NCBI GenBank assembly: GCA_037441775.1
Contig: JBBIRO010000007.1
Coordinates: 62,001-126,000 of the forward strand
Source: CAMTWB01 sp037441775
Lineage (GTDB): Bacteria; Desulfobacterota; Syntrophia; Syntrophales; CAMTWB01
Reading direction: 5' to 3'
Length of the DNA: 64,000 bases
Below the pieces are notes generated by a model. That model was not told the origin of the DNA. It did not search any database and saw nothing but the letters and a program-made list of their open reading frames with translations. This document shows positions 36,532 through 45,788 of this stretch, one piece after another. The position numbers were made by a program, and so were the translations under genes. Position 1 is the stretch's first letter. Every line of letters starts with the position of its first letter.

Positions 36532-37013
36532 AGTTGCGACACCTCGATGGCGCCTTCGGCCAGAATGTCTTTGGCCAGACTGTCCATGTAGCCCTCATTG
36601 AATATGATTTCGACAATGCCGGCGTTGATCAGCATTTTGGCGCAGATGATACAAGGATGATTGGTGCAGAAAAGGATGGCCCCCTTGACGCTAACCCCAT
36701 GCAATGCCGCTTGAATAATGGCGTTTTGTTCGGCGTGGAGTCCCCAGCATAGCTCATGCCTTTCGCCGGAAGGAATATTCATCTCATCTCTCAGGCAACC
36801 CCGATCGAGACAGTGCTGCAAGCCGGTGGGGGCACCGTTGTAACCGGTGGCCAGGATGCGCTTTTCCCGGACCAGCACTGCACCCACCGCCCGGCGCCGA
36901 CAGGTGCTGCGCCTGGCCACCAGTTGGGCGATATCCATAAAGTACTCCGCCCAGTGAGGGCGAGGATTCGCTTTTGCTGAAGCAGATCCGAATATTTCTA
37001 TTTCTTTGCTCAT
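36528..37013 (-). CDS. Deoxycytidylate (dCMP) deaminase
   Basis: Zinc deaminase of 161 residues of the ComEB/dCMP deaminase family, making dUMP for thymidylate synthesis. The catalytic motif is HAEQNAI, with zinc ligands in HPCIICAKM. An extra Cys/His set before it (CLDRGCLRDE, GERHELCWGLH) fits the second zinc site of this family. In an operon with nrdR and glyA. Confidence 0.92.
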   Translation of the reverse strand: MSKEIEIFGSASAKANPRPHWAEYFMDIAQLVARRSTCRRRAVGAVLVREKRILATGYNGAPTGLQHCLDRGCLRDEMNIPSGERHELCWGLHAEQNAIIQAALHGVSVKGAILFCTNHPCIICAKMLINAGIVEIIFNEGYMDSLAKDILAEGAIEVSQL

Positions 37014-37033
37014 TTTTATTCTATCGGCCGAAA

Positions 37034-38347
37034 TTATCCGCCCGCGCTTGCCGCCAGTTCCGCGGTTTCTTTAGCGCCGGCCGGTGACAATCCTGTGCGA
37101 CCGGACAGGCGTTGCGGGTAGAGGGGAAACCGCTCGCAAAGCCTAGAAACCTCTTGTCTGACCTCTTTAATCTTTTCGAGATTGGCCGCGTTTTTCAGTA
37201 TTATCGCCACCAGGTCAGCGATGATCCGCATTTCCTGTTCCCTCATTCCCCTGGTGGTAACAGCCGGGGTGCCCAGTCTGATGCCACTGGTTAGCTGGGG
37301 AGTCAGCGGGTCATAGGGGATGCTGTTTCTGTTGGCGGTTATTCCGGCCTTGTCGAGGGCCTCCTGGGCGGATCGGCCGTTAATGCCGCAAGAAGTCAAG
37401 TCGATCAGGATCAGATGATTGTCGGTTCCGCCGGATACCAGCCGGAATCCGGCGGCCGCTAACGCCTCGCCCAGCGCCCGGGCGTTTTTAAGGATCTGTG
37501 ATTGGTATTGCCGAAAGGCGTCCGTGCTGGCCTCTTTGAAGGCCACCGCCTTGGCGGCGATGATATGCATTAGCGGCCCCCCCTGCATTCCCGGAAACAC
37601 CCTGCTGTCCAGGAGCTTGCCGAACTTCTGCTGGCACATGACCAAGCCTCCCCGTGGACCCCGCAGAGTTTTATGGGTGGTGGAGGTGACAAACTCGCAT
37701 ACCCCAACCGGAGAGGGATGAAGACCCGCTGCCACCAGGCCGATAATGTGGGCGATATCGGCCATGATCATCGCTCCGTAGCGGTCGGCAATTTCCCTGA
37801 AGCAGCCAAAATCAATGATTCGCGGATAGGAACTGGCGCCGACCACGATCAGTTTCGGGCGATGGCGCCTGGCCATATCCTCGACTTCATTGAAATCAAT
37901 CTGTTCCGTTTGCCGATTTACGCCATAAAAGACACTCTGGTAGAGTTTTCCCGAAAAGCTCGCCGGGCTACCGTGGGAGAGGTGACCGCCGTGGGTAAGG
38001 TTCATCCCTAAAATGGTATCCCCCTGGTTGAGCAGGGTAAAGTAAACCGCCATGTTGGCCTGTACGCCGGAATGGGGCTGAACATTTACATGTTCCGCAC
38101 CAAAGATTTCCTTGCAGCGTTCAATCGCCAGCGATTCAACAATATCAACAAATTCACAACCGCCGTAGTAACGGGCTTGCGGATAACCCTCGGCATATTT
38201 ATTGGTCATGACGCTTCCCTGGGCTTCCAGCACGGCTTCGCTGACGAAGTTTTCTGAGGCGATTAGCTCGAGCTTTTCCGCCTGACGCTTTGTTTCTTTT
38301 ATAATTGCCCAGGCAACTTCGGGATCGCTATTCATAAGGTGGGACAT
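37034..38347 (-). CDS. glyA: Serine hydroxymethyltransferase
   Basis: PLP enzyme interconverting serine and glycine with one-carbon transfer to tetrahydrofolate. It has 437 residues. ELIASENFVSEAVLEAQGS, the PLP lysine in STTHKTLRGPRGG, and NQGDTILGMNLTHGGHLSHG are diagnostic. The start at 38347 has AAGGAG 6 nt upstream and overlaps the rpiB 3' end by 16 nt. The C-terminus carries about 15 extra residues. Confidence 0.96.
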   Translation of the reverse strand: MSHLMNSDPEVAWAIIKETKRQAEKLELIASENFVSEAVLEAQGSVMTNKYAEGYPQARYYGGCEFVDIVESLAIERCKEIFGAEHVNVQPHSGVQANMAVYFTLLNQGDTILGMNLTHGGHLSHGSPASFSGKLYQSVFYGVNRQTEQIDFNEVEDMARRHRPKLIVVGASSYPRIIDFGCFREIADRYGAMIMADIAHIIGLVAAGLHPSPVGVCEFVTSTTHKTLRGPRGGLVMCQQKFGKLLDSRVFPGMQGGPLMHIIAAKAVAFKEASTDAFRQYQSQILKNARALGEALAAAGFRLVSGGTDNHLILIDLTSCGINGRSAQEALDKAGITANRNSIPYDPLTPQLTSGIRLGTPAVTTRGMREQEMRIIADLVAIILKNAANLEKIKEVRQEVSRLCERFPLYPQRLSGRTGLSPAGAKETAELAASAGG

Positions 38348-38835
38348 TGGCGCTCCTTGCTTTCAACTCTTTGTGTTAACTGGCCGAGCTGTTTTTCTAT
38401 TTGTGTAATCTTATCCAGCCGGCGGGCGTGGCGGCCGGACTCAAACGGAGTGTCCAACCAGACGCTAGTTATCTTAAGGGCTGTTTTATCAATAGTCATC
38501 TTCCCGGCCAAAACCAGGATGTTCGTATCGTTGTGTAATCGGCTCATCAGGGCGGTTTCTTCATCCCGGGCGAGCACAGCCCGGACGCCGGGGAATCTGT
38601 TGGCCACAATAGACATCCCCACCCCGGAGGCGCAGATAAGAATGCCGCGGCTGAATTCGCCCCTTGAGACAGCGGTGGCCACTGGCGCGCCAAAGTCCGG
38701 ATAATCTACTGACGCATCCCCGTGGGTGCCGACATCGATCACTTCGAACCCGTTTTCTTCCAAATGCCGCTTTATTCTTTCCTTCAGAGCAAACCCGGCG
38801 TGATCCGCCCCGATGATGATCCTTGGCGCCTCCAT
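38332..38835 (-). CDS. rpiB: Ribose-5-phosphate isomerase B
   Basis: RpiB/LacAB family isomerase of 167 residues in the pentose phosphate pathway. IIIGADHAGFALKE at the N-terminus, VDVGTHGDASVDYPDF and GILICASGVGMSIVANRFPGVRA are the family motifs; the active-site cysteine is in ICASG. It precedes glyA, a frequent pairing, and follows fabF by 3 nt. Confidence 0.93.
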   Translation of the reverse strand: MEAPRIIIGADHAGFALKERIKRHLEENGFEVIDVGTHGDASVDYPDFGAPVATAVSRGEFSRGILICASGVGMSIVANRFPGVRAVLARDEETALMSRLHNDTNILVLAGKMTIDKTALKITSVWLDTPFESGRHARRLDKITQIEKQLGQLTQRVESKERQCPTL

Positions 38836-38838
38836 ATC

Positions 38839-40080
38839 TTAACCTTCAAATTTTCTGAAAACCAAAACCGCATTAGCCCCGCCAAAACCGAAACTGTTGG
38901 ACATGGCGGTCCGGATTGCAGCTTTGCGGGCTAGGTGAGGCACATAATCCAGATCGCACAGCGGATCCGGATTATCAAGGTTAATAGTGGCTGGAATAAG
39001 ACCCTCGTAAATTGCCTTTGCCGCAAATATCGCCTCGACTGCTCCTGTAGCTCCCAGCATATGACCGGTCATTGATTTGGTCGATGATACGGAAAGATTT
39101 CGGGCATGCTCGGCAAATATGGTCTTAATGGCCTCCGTTTCGTAGGCATCATTAATCTCGGTGGAGGTGCCGTGGGCATTGATATATTCCATCTCTTCGG
39201 GTTCCATGCCCGCATCCTTGAGCGCCAGCCTCATGCAATGGGCGGCGCCGGCATGGCCGGGGGGTGGCGCCGCCATGTGATAGGCGTCGCTGGTAGTTGC
39301 ATAACCGGCAAGCTCGGCGTAAATCCTGGCCCCCCGGTCGAGGGCCCGGCTGAACTCTTCTAATATGACGATGCCGGCGCCTTCGCTGATGACAAAACCG
39401 TCCCTTTTCAAGTCAAAAGGCCGGCTGGCCTTCTCAGGCTGGTCGTTTAAAGTCGAGATTGCGCGCATGGCATTAAATCCGGCCACGCTCAAAGAGCAGA
39501 TTGCCGCTTCGGCGCCGCCGGTAATCATCGCATCGGCATCGCCCCGCGAGATAACTCTTGCTGCCTCGCCGATGGCATTGGTGCCGGCTGCGCATGCCGT
39601 GACCGTGCAGTTAATGGGCCCCTTGGCGCCGTGTTTTATGGACACCTGACCGGCTGCCAGGTTACAAAGAGATCCGGGAATGGTAAAGGGGGACATCTTA
39701 TCGGGGCCACCCTGACTAACGGCCAGTTTTGCCCGTTCCATCGTGGCCAGCCCCCCGATGGCCGATCCAATGATAACGCCGGTGCGCTCGGCGTTTCGGT
39801 CATTGATGATCAAACCGGCGTCTTCCACGGCCATAGCCGCCGCGGCCAGGGCGTAGATAATAAAATCGTCATAACGGCGGAGCTCTTTTCTGTGAATGAA
39901 AAGCAGGGGGTCAAAACCCTTGAGCTCGCCGGCGATTCTTGTCTCATAGGAACTGCAGTCAAACTTGGTGATGATACCAATCCCCGAGCGGCCGGCCGCA
40001 ATTCCCTGCCAGGTCTCCTCCAGCGAATTTCCCAAAGGCGTCACCGCGCCCAGGCCGGTAATAACAACCCGTCTTTTCAC
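38839..40080 (-). CDS. fabF: Beta-ketoacyl-ACP synthase II
   Basis: Condensing enzyme of fatty acid elongation, 413 residues. Cys-His-His triad: Cys in TACAAGTNAIGEA, His in NAHGTSTEIND, and His in TGHMLGATGAVEA. Starts RRVVITGLGAVTPLG. It lies 22 nt after acpP and forms the normal acpP-fabF pair. No fabH is present in this cluster, so initiation of synthesis must be encoded elsewhere. Confidence 0.96.
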   Translation of the reverse strand: MKRRVVITGLGAVTPLGNSLEETWQGIAAGRSGIGIITKFDCSSYETRIAGELKGFDPLLFIHRKELRRYDDFIIYALAAAAMAVEDAGLIINDRNAERTGVIIGSAIGGLATMERAKLAVSQGGPDKMSPFTIPGSLCNLAAGQVSIKHGAKGPINCTVTACAAGTNAIGEAARVISRGDADAMITGGAEAAICSLSVAGFNAMRAISTLNDQPEKASRPFDLKRDGFVISEGAGIVILEEFSRALDRGARIYAELAGYATTSDAYHMAAPPPGHAGAAHCMRLALKDAGMEPEEMEYINAHGTSTEINDAYETEAIKTIFAEHARNLSVSSTKSMTGHMLGATGAVEAIFAAKAIYEGLIPATINLDNPDPLCDLDYVPHLARKAAIRTAMSNSFGFGGANAVLVFRKFEG

Positions 40081-40102
40081 TGTGTAACTCCTTGCCAGCG
40101 CC

Positions 40103-40339
40103 TCAGGCGGCTTTCTTTCTTTTGATGAAATCTGTTATGTCCTGGATGGTGCGAATTTTTTCCAGCTCTTCATCGGTTATTTTGATGCCGAAGTTTTCTT
40201 CCAGTTCCATAATCAACTCAACGAGGTCGAGCGAGTCGGCGCCCAAATCTTCGATGAAAGAGGCATCCGGGGTGCATTCCTCCCTGGTCACCTCCAGTTG
40301 TTCCATGATTACTACAATAACCTGTTCCTCTATGGTCAT
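40103..40339 (-). CDS. acpP: Acyl carrier protein
   Basis: Acidic protein of 78 residues carrying the phosphopantetheine on the Ser of GADSLDLVELIMELEE. It starts MTIEEQVIVVIMEQL with GGGGAGGG upstream. It lies between fabG and fabF as usual. Confidence 0.96.
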   Translation of the reverse strand: MTIEEQVIVVIMEQLEVTREECTPDASFIEDLGADSLDLVELIMELEENFGIKITDEELEKIRTIQDITDFIKRKKAA

Positions 40340-40376
40340 ACCATATCCCTCCCCGTAAAATAGTGAACATCTTGCA

Positions 40377-41132
40377 TTACATATAGAGGCCGCCGTTGAC
40401 GCGGATTATCTGCCCGGTAATGTATCCGGCCTCTTCGGATGACAGAAAGGCTACCAAATTGGCCACATCCTCGGGCGTTCCCGATCGGCCCAGGGGTATC
40501 TGGCTTAAAATCTTGCTCCTTTCCCCTTCCGCCAGCCGGTTAGTCAACTCAGTCTGGATAAACCCGGGGGAAACGGCGTTGATACAAATATTCCGTCCTC
40601 CCAATTCCTTGGCAAGCGAAGTTGTAAGGCCTAAAACGGCCGACTTGGTCGCGGCATATGCCGACTGACCGGCGTTTCCCCCCTCGGCCACCACGGAGGT
40701 TATGGTTATTATCCTTCCCCAGCGCTGCCTGATCATCGGTTTAACCGCGGCCTGACAACAGTTAAACGTTCCTTTGATGTTCGTGGCTATCATTTTATCC
40801 AGGTTATCCTTTTGCATTCTGACAAGGAGGCTGTCATGGTTAACCCCGGCGTTGTTAACCAGAATATCCAAACGCCCCCGCTGCGCCAAAATGTTCTTAA
40901 CCAGGGAAGTCACTCCTTCATGGTCGGCAACATCACAGTGGCACAGAGCCCCCTCGCCCCCGGCCGCCCTTACTATCTCCAGGGTTTCCCGGGCATTATC
41001 CTCTCCGCGCAGATAATTGATATATGTAAAGACGCCACGCCGGGCGAGTTTCAATACTATGGCCCGACCGATGCCCCGGGAACCTCCGGTAACCAAGGCT
41101 ACCCTGTTTGTTTCGAGCGCGCATTCATCCAT
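40377..41132 (-). CDS. fabG: 3-oxoacyl-ACP reductase
   Basis: SDR-family NADPH reductase of 251 residues. VTGGSRGIGRAIV is the dinucleotide fold, NNAG is in LVNNAGVNHDSLL, and the catalytic YAATKSAV follows a conserved ITSVVAEGG serine region. The ATG at 41132 overlaps the fabD stop by 8 nt (ATGGATGA). The longer frame lies wholly inside fabD. Confidence 0.95.
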   Translation of the reverse strand: MDECALETNRVALVTGGSRGIGRAIVLKLARRGVFTYINYLRGEDNARETLEIVRAAGGEGALCHCDVADHEGVTSLVKNILAQRGRLDILVNNAGVNHDSLLVRMQKDNLDKMIATNIKGTFNCCQAAVKPMIRQRWGRIITITSVVAEGGNAGQSAYAATKSAVLGLTTSLAKELGGRNICINAVSPGFIQTELTNRLAEGERSKILSQIPLGRSGTPEDVANLVAFLSSEEAGYITGQIIRVNGGLYM

Positions 41133-42066
41133 TGAAATAAGCCTGGGCTCGATCCAGCGATGGCCCATCTTCCACGAAAAACAGCCTGATATCAGGGGCG
41201 ATCCTTTTGATCAGGTTTACCAATGTCCGCTTTGGCCCCAGTTCCACTATCGTATCTACTCCCAAAGATGCCATTTTCTCAATTGTTTCTTGCCACCGGA
41301 CGGGCTGGGTAATCTGCCGCAGCAATAGCTTAGCGCCAATTTCCCGCGTGTAAAAAAGCTTGGGCGCGCAATTTGGGATTACCGGACAGCTGCCGTCGCG
41401 AAAATCTATTGACGTGATATGGGTCTCCAATGACTCGGCCGCACCCGTCAATAACTCGCAGTGGCAGGGAACGCTGATGGGCAACCGGACCACCTTCACG
41501 CCGGGCCTGGTTGCGGCCAGGGCGATAAGCCGATCGAGCCCCAAAACATCACCGGAAACCACGGTCTGCCCCGGAGCGTTGATGATGGAAACAAAAACCT
41601 TTCCGCCGTCATTGGCGGCGGCGGCGCACAGATCGGCTGCTTCAACTCCGTCCAATCCCAGAATGGCTGCCATGCCTCCCTGGCCTAGCGGCATCGCTTC
41701 CTGGTGATACCTGGCCCGGGCCTCAACCAGGGGAAATACCTGACGGGCGTCGATAATTCCCGCCGCCGTCAGGGCAGCATATTCACCGACACTGTGCCCG
41801 GCCATCACTTCCGGCGTCACGGCTACCATTTCGGCAAATAATCGATATATAGCCAGATTACACGTCAGAACCGCCAGTTGGGTATTCTCCGTAAGATCGA
41901 GCAGTTCCCGGGGGCCGTCACAACACAACCGGGCTAGATCGAGTTTCAGTATCTCTGAAGCCTCGTCAAAAACGTCCCTTACGGTCTGATAGCCCCGGTA
42001 CAGCTCTCGACCCATTCCCACGTGTTGTGTCCCTTGACCGGGGAACACCAAGGCAACCCTTGCCAT
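41125..42066 (-). CDS. fabD: Malonyl-CoA:ACP transacylase
   Basis: Loads malonate on ACP. It has 313 residues. VALVFPGQGTQHVGMG is at the start, the nucleophilic serine is in GHSVGEYAAL (near 92), and the catalytic histidine is in PVSVPCHCELL-type context (PISVPCHCEL). The start is 23 nt after the rpmF stop, so plsX and fabH, which often lie between these two genes, have no room here. Confidence 0.94.
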   Translation of the reverse strand: MARVALVFPGQGTQHVGMGRELYRGYQTVRDVFDEASEILKLDLARLCCDGPRELLDLTENTQLAVLTCNLAIYRLFAEMVAVTPEVMAGHSVGEYAALTAAGIIDARQVFPLVEARARYHQEAMPLGQGGMAAILGLDGVEAADLCAAAANDGGKVFVSIINAPGQTVVSGDVLGLDRLIALAATRPGVKVVRLPISVPCHCELLTGAAESLETHITSIDFRDGSCPVIPNCAPKLFYTREIGAKLLLRQITQPVRWQETIEKMASLGVDTIVELGPKRTLVNLIKRIAPDIRLFFVEDGPSLDRAQAYFNG

Positions 42067-42089
42067 GTCTATTGTCTCTAGCCAGTGGC

Positions 42090-42275
42090 TCAGGCGAGCT
42101 TTTCTGCGGCTATTACCTCGCGTCCCTTGTAAAAACCGCAATGGGAGCAGAGCCGGTGGGGCATCTTGGGTTTGGTGCATTGCGGGCAGGCGCTGGTCTG
42201 AGCCGCAGTGATCGCATCATGGGCCCGGCGCATGTTTCTTCTGGTTCTCGAATGTCTCTTTACTGGATTTGGCAT
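42090..42275 (-). CDS. rpmF: 50S ribosomal protein L32
   Basis: Small basic protein of 61 residues: PNPVKRHSRTRRNMRRAHDA, then a zinc ribbon CPQC...CSHCGFYKGREV. The four cysteines mark the zinc-binding version of L32. It follows the DUF177 gene by 29 nt, the near-universal order. Confidence 0.95.
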   Translation of the reverse strand: MPNPVKRHSRTRRNMRRAHDAITAAQTSACPQCTKPKMPHRLCSHCGFYKGREVIAAEKLA

Positions 42276-42304
42276 AATATTCTTCCTCGTTTTTTTCTGT
42301 TTTT

Positions 42305-42895
42305 TTAGGAGGTCCTTATCTTGTAATCTTTTAGTGCGGAAAAAACAGTATTTGCCGGTTCCGTCGGGCAAACACAAGCGTCGTTATTGAGATTTGCCCC
42401 GCAGCGCAGGCAGAGTCCCTGGCAGTCTTCACGGCACAGAGGCTTCATGGGCAACTGCAGGACTACCTGTTCGAAAATGATTGGTTCCATATCCAACAGA
42501 TCGTCCCGGTAAAAAATTGTGTCCACATCATCGGCCGTCAGCTCTTCCCGATCATGTTCTTCCTGGGACTCCGGAATCAGGATATACCTGAAATCCGCCC
42601 TGATTGGTATTACGGCATCTTCCAGGCAGCGGCAGCAGCTCAAAGTGGCCGTGGTTTCCAGGCTGCCAGCGAGGATCTTGGTTCCCTGGGCCTGGATAAG
42701 CTCACAGTCAACCGTCAGCGCATCCAGTTGCAATCCCGGTTCGGATTCGCTCAGCAGATGGAGAAACCAGTTCTTGTCTAAATTGAACCGGAAAGATCTC
42801 CTTTCCTGTTGAATATTGAGATGGATCTTCAATTTGTCCACGGCATCAATGACGGCGGTCAGGCAAATGGTCCTGCCTTTGCAACCAATAACCAT
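42305..42895 (-). CDS. DUF177 (YceD) family protein
   Basis: Protein of 196 residues of the YceD family, which bacteria almost always place before rpmF and which has been linked to 23S rRNA maturation or accumulation. SCCRCLEDAVIPI and the C-terminal CREDCQGLCLRCGANLN are the family signatures; the Cys sets suggest metal binding. The start is unsure: ATG at 42895, or an upstream TTG at 42928, none with a strong ribosome-binding site. Confidence 0.82.
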   Translation of the reverse strand: MVIGCKGRTICLTAVIDAVDKLKIHLNIQQERRSFRFNLDKNWFLHLLSESEPGLQLDALTVDCELIQAQGTKILAGSLETTATLSCCRCLEDAVIPIRADFRYILIPESQEEHDREELTADDVDTIFYRDDLLDMEPIIFEQVVLQLPMKPLCREDCQGLCLRCGANLNNDACVCPTEPANTVFSALKDYKIRTS

Positions 42896-43135
42896 TTTGT
42901 TTTCTCGGGAAATATTGTATAGGCGCAATCAGGGTATTTCCTAATCTAATACCCGTTAGCCGGCCAACTGATTACCCGTAATTAAAGGCGCGAACCTAAT
43001 TATAAAAACGTCCCATTGTCAAGGGATTATTTTTGTTTTTGCATCTGGGCCGTACTATTAGTAAAAATACCTGGACAAAGCAAGCCTTAAAATGAAATTA
43101 TGCGACGATTCAATGGGTTCATGGGGGCAGATGCG

Positions 43136-43663
43136 ATGAGTTGTAATCCGGATGTTATAAAATTGATTCTGGTCTCCCGGGAGAAATGTAATGGCTGCCG
43201 TCGTTGCGAGCTGGTCTGTTCCCTCAAGCACTTTGGCCTGTTCGCGCCGGCCTATTCCCGGATTCGGGTGCTTAAGATCAATAATTCGTATCTCCCCAGC
43301 CTTTGCGGCGCCTGCGAAGACGCGCCCTGCATCAAGGTATGCCCGGTCAACGCCAGGTTGCGGCTGGAAAACCAGGCGGTGGATACCGATGATGACCGCT
43401 GCATCGGCTGCCGGGCCTGCGGCTATGTCTGTCCCTTCATGGCCCCGGTAATATCACCGGCCACAAATAAATCGATCACCTGTGACTTGTGTTTTGACGA
43501 CCCGGCGGGTCCCTGGTGCGTCGCGGCCTGCCGGGAAGCGGGGGCCTTGCAATTTGTGCCCATGAGGACGGCGGCCCGATCGCGGGCCAATTTTGGGGCT
43601 CAATTTTGGAAAAAGGTGATCAACAGGACCAGGGGCAACTGCTTACGGGGGCAATACCTATGA
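43136..43663 (+). CDS. Four-cluster 4Fe-4S ferredoxin, AorA-like electron-transfer subunit
   Basis: Protein of 175 residues with four Cys sets: CNGCRRCELVC, CGACEDAPCIKVC, CIGCRACGYVC and CDLC...CVAAC. This is the HycB/CooF/AorA type that can bind four 4Fe-4S clusters. The start is uncertain (43100, 43121 or 43136); I chose the one matching the N-terminus of its paralogue at 49659. Its stop overlaps the next start by 4 nt, so it is coupled to an NAD(P)H oxidoreductase. Likely carries electrons between that flavoprotein and a partner such as the AOR 4 kb downstream (inference). Confidence 0.85.
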   Translation: MSCNPDVIKLILVSREKCNGCRRCELVCSLKHFGLFAPAYSRIRVLKINNSYLPSLCGACEDAPCIKVCPVNARLRLENQAVDTDDDRCIGCRACGYVCPFMAPVISPATNKSITCDLCFDDPAGPWCVAACREAGALQFVPMRTAARSRANFGAQFWKKVINRTRGNCLRGQYL

Positions 43664-44946
43664 AGATATTGATTGCCGGAGGCGGGATCGCCGGACACGA
43701 GGTGGCGGCCAGTCTTGCCGCTAAAAATGGATTGGAGATAACGATCCTTTCGGCAGAAAAACACTTTGAGTACGATCCCTGCAGCTTGCCCTACTATATC
43801 GGAGGTGTTATCCCCCGTAAATCGGTATTTCGCAAGGATTCGTCTTTCTATCAAGCTGGAAATATAAGGATTTATTTGGACTGTCCCGTTGCGGCGATCG
43901 ACAGCGCGCGCGGAGCCGCAATCTCACGCGGAGGCGAGACCTTTTCCTACGACAAGCTGATTCTGGCCCATGGGGGCAACCTGTTCATTCCCTCCATTCC
44001 CGGCATTCATCAAGAGGGGGTTTTTGATTGTAAGAGTCTAGATCAGGCGGATATGCTCGCCCGGCACCGAGGTAACCGGGCTCTGGTCATCGGCTCCGGT
44101 GCCATCGGCATTGAGGTGGCCGAAGCCCTTAAGCGCCGAAGTTACGAGGTGACTGTTGTTGAGGTTTTACCCTGGGTGCTTCCCGCCCTGTTCGATGAGC
44201 CAGCTGGCCGCCGCCTGGAGCGAGCGCTCAAAGATTGCGGTATTCAGGTGTTTACCGGTGAAAGGGTGCTGGCCGTCAATGGCGGTGGCAAGGTAACCGG
44301 GGTCACAACCGACAAGAGAGAAATTCCCTGCGACACTGTTGTTCTGGCCACTGGCGTTGTTCCCGGCAGGGCCCTTGCGGAAACGGCTGGGATTAAGGTC
44401 AACCGGGGCATTTTGGTTGATGACCGGATGGCAACGAGTGTGGCCAATATTTATGCCTGCGGCGATTGCGTTGAAACTCCCGATGCCTGTACCGGCGACC
44501 TGGGACTGTATCAGCTTAAGCACAACGCCCTCGACCAGGCCGCAGTGGTGGCTGGGAATATTATGGGACGGGATTTACGTTACGCCGGCGCCTACGTTTT
44601 CGCCAGGGCGCATTTTTTTGACACCCATGCGGTAACCTTTGGCAAGACGCTTCGGAGCCTCAAGTGCGCCCCGGAAGCCCTCAATGTTATTGAAAGGTCT
44701 AAAGGCAAAGACTACCTGCAGGTAATTCTCCAGAACGATGTTATTGTCGGCGGCCAGGCGATAGGTGGATTTGCCGATTTGATCGGCCCAATTATGGCGG
44801 CCATGTGGCGACGGGAAAAAATCATTTCCCTGCCGGAATACTCAGCGGAAAAAACCAAGGCGCTGTCCGGCTTCCCCTGGATGCGCGAGAAGGTAAACTC
44901 GCTGCTTGCCGACTTTGGCGCCAATGATCAACTAAGCTCACTATAA
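43660..44946 (+). CDS. FAD-dependent pyridine nucleotide-disulfide oxidoreductase (CoA-disulfide reductase/NADH oxidase type)
   Basis: Flavoprotein of 428 residues. LIAGGGIAGHEVAASL binds FAD; VIGSGAIGIEVAEAL (near 145) binds NAD(P)H; IYACGDCVE is the second FAD motif. A single cysteine at residue 41 in DPCSLPYYIGG matches the redox Cys of CoA-disulfide reductases and NADH oxidases. No CxxxxC disulfide is present. The start at 43660 overlaps the ferredoxin stop. In Aromatoleum-type AOR complexes a flavoprotein (AorC) passes electrons to NAD; this gene is a candidate for that role, although it is separated from aor by three genes. Confidence 0.85.
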   Translation: MKILIAGGGIAGHEVAASLAAKNGLEITILSAEKHFEYDPCSLPYYIGGVIPRKSVFRKDSSFYQAGNIRIYLDCPVAAIDSARGAAISRGGETFSYDKLILAHGGNLFIPSIPGIHQEGVFDCKSLDQADMLARHRGNRALVIGSGAIGIEVAEALKRRSYEVTVVEVLPWVLPALFDEPAGRRLERALKDCGIQVFTGERVLAVNGGGKVTGVTTDKREIPCDTVVLATGVVPGRALAETAGIKVNRGILVDDRMATSVANIYACGDCVETPDACTGDLGLYQLKHNALDQAAVVAGNIMGRDLRYAGAYVFARAHFFDTHAVTFGKTLRSLKCAPEALNVIERSKGKDYLQVILQNDVIVGGQAIGGFADLIGPIMAAMWRREKIISLPEYSAEKTKALSGFPWMREKVNSLLADFGANDQLSSL

Positions 44947-45492
44947 GCCAAGCTCGTCACTTATGTTTTGCATGGCGAGAAGTCCCAGGGCGACAAATTC
45001 TTCTAAACTCAGACCGATTGCGGCGCAGCAACCGATCTGTTGCCGGTTGGCTCCGCGGGCAAATCCCTTTTCCCGAAAGCGTGCCAAAACGAACTCGGGG
45101 GTTACCGGGGCCAATGATTTTTCCTTTCGGATCAGAGCCGCCGCGGTAATCAGGCCCGTCAAGGGATCAACCGCATAGAGCGCCTGTTCGAGCAGGCTTT
45201 CACGGGGCACGCCGTGGTAGTCATTGTGGGTTAGGACGGCCTGGACGATTTCGCTGTCAATGCCCAATTGCGCTAGGATTTGACTGCCTTCTTTAGAATG
45301 GCGGGCCGGATCATCTTTCGTAGAGTCGTAATCGATATCGTGGAGGAGACCGGCCATTCTCCATTTTGTCTCATCTTCCCCCAAATGCACCGCCAGTGCC
45401 CCCATAATGGCTTCCGTGGCTAGTGAATGTTTCAGTAGATTGGTGTTGCTTACATGTCTTGTAAGCTGGTTAAAAGCATCTTGCCTGGTCAT
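44941..45492 (-). CDS. HD domain (HDIG-type) hydrolase-like protein
   Basis: Cytoplasmic protein of 183 residues with one HD domain: H in LLKHSLATEAIMGAL, GLLHDIDYD, RHSKEGSQIL and LTHNDYHG. Small HD proteins of this kind are presumed phosphohydrolases; no substrate can be named. It converges on the flavoprotein gene with a 6-nt overlap of stops. Confidence 0.8.
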   Translation of the reverse strand: MTRQDAFNQLTRHVSNTNLLKHSLATEAIMGALAVHLGEDETKWRMAGLLHDIDYDSTKDDPARHSKEGSQILAQLGIDSEIVQAVLTHNDYHGVPRESLLEQALYAVDPLTGLITAAALIRKEKSLAPVTPEFVLARFREKGFARGANRQQIGCCAAIGLSLEEFVALGLLAMQNISDELGL

Positions 45493-45584
45493 GCTATCTT
45501 CTCCTTAAGAGCGCCCAATGGGATCATGTTGTGCCGTTAAAGATTCAGCTACAGGTGGTCAGACAACTAAGTATCCGCCATGTT

Positions 45585-45628
45585 CACCATCACCGTAAAC
45601 CCTCTACCCTCCTCAATGGAGAGGGGGG
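45585..45628. repeat. REP-like CCGTAAACCCTC intergenic unit
   Basis: CACCGTAAACCCTCTACC followed by CTCAATGGAGAGGGG. It shares the head motif with 17297-17333 and, inverted, 26226-26257. The 45493-45788 gap otherwise holds only the promoter of the ACT gene. Confidence 0.6.
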
Positions 45629-45706
45629 TCATTATAGCTTTTGCCGACATGATAATGAACCGCCGCCACTCAGGACTGAACCTTCACCGCTGCCAAAACT
45701 TTTCCC

Positions 45707-45735
45707 TTGACTAAATGCCGGGCAGTTTTTATATG
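45707..45735 (+). promoter_or_regulatory. Sigma-70-type promoter of the ACT-domain gene
   Basis: TTGACT (45707-45712), 17 nt, TATATG (45730-45735), about 50 nt before the ATG at 45789. Confidence 0.5.
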
Positions 45736-45788
45736 TTGGCAGCCGCTGTATACTGGGAATACCATCTTTTATCAAGGAGGAACCCGTT

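Noticed and set aside
42990..43030. TTGACA and TATAAT on the minus strand upstream of the DUF177-rpmF operon
   Set aside because: Both hexamers are perfect but only 12 nt apart, too close for one sigma-70 promoter, and neither has a good partner at 16-18 nt.
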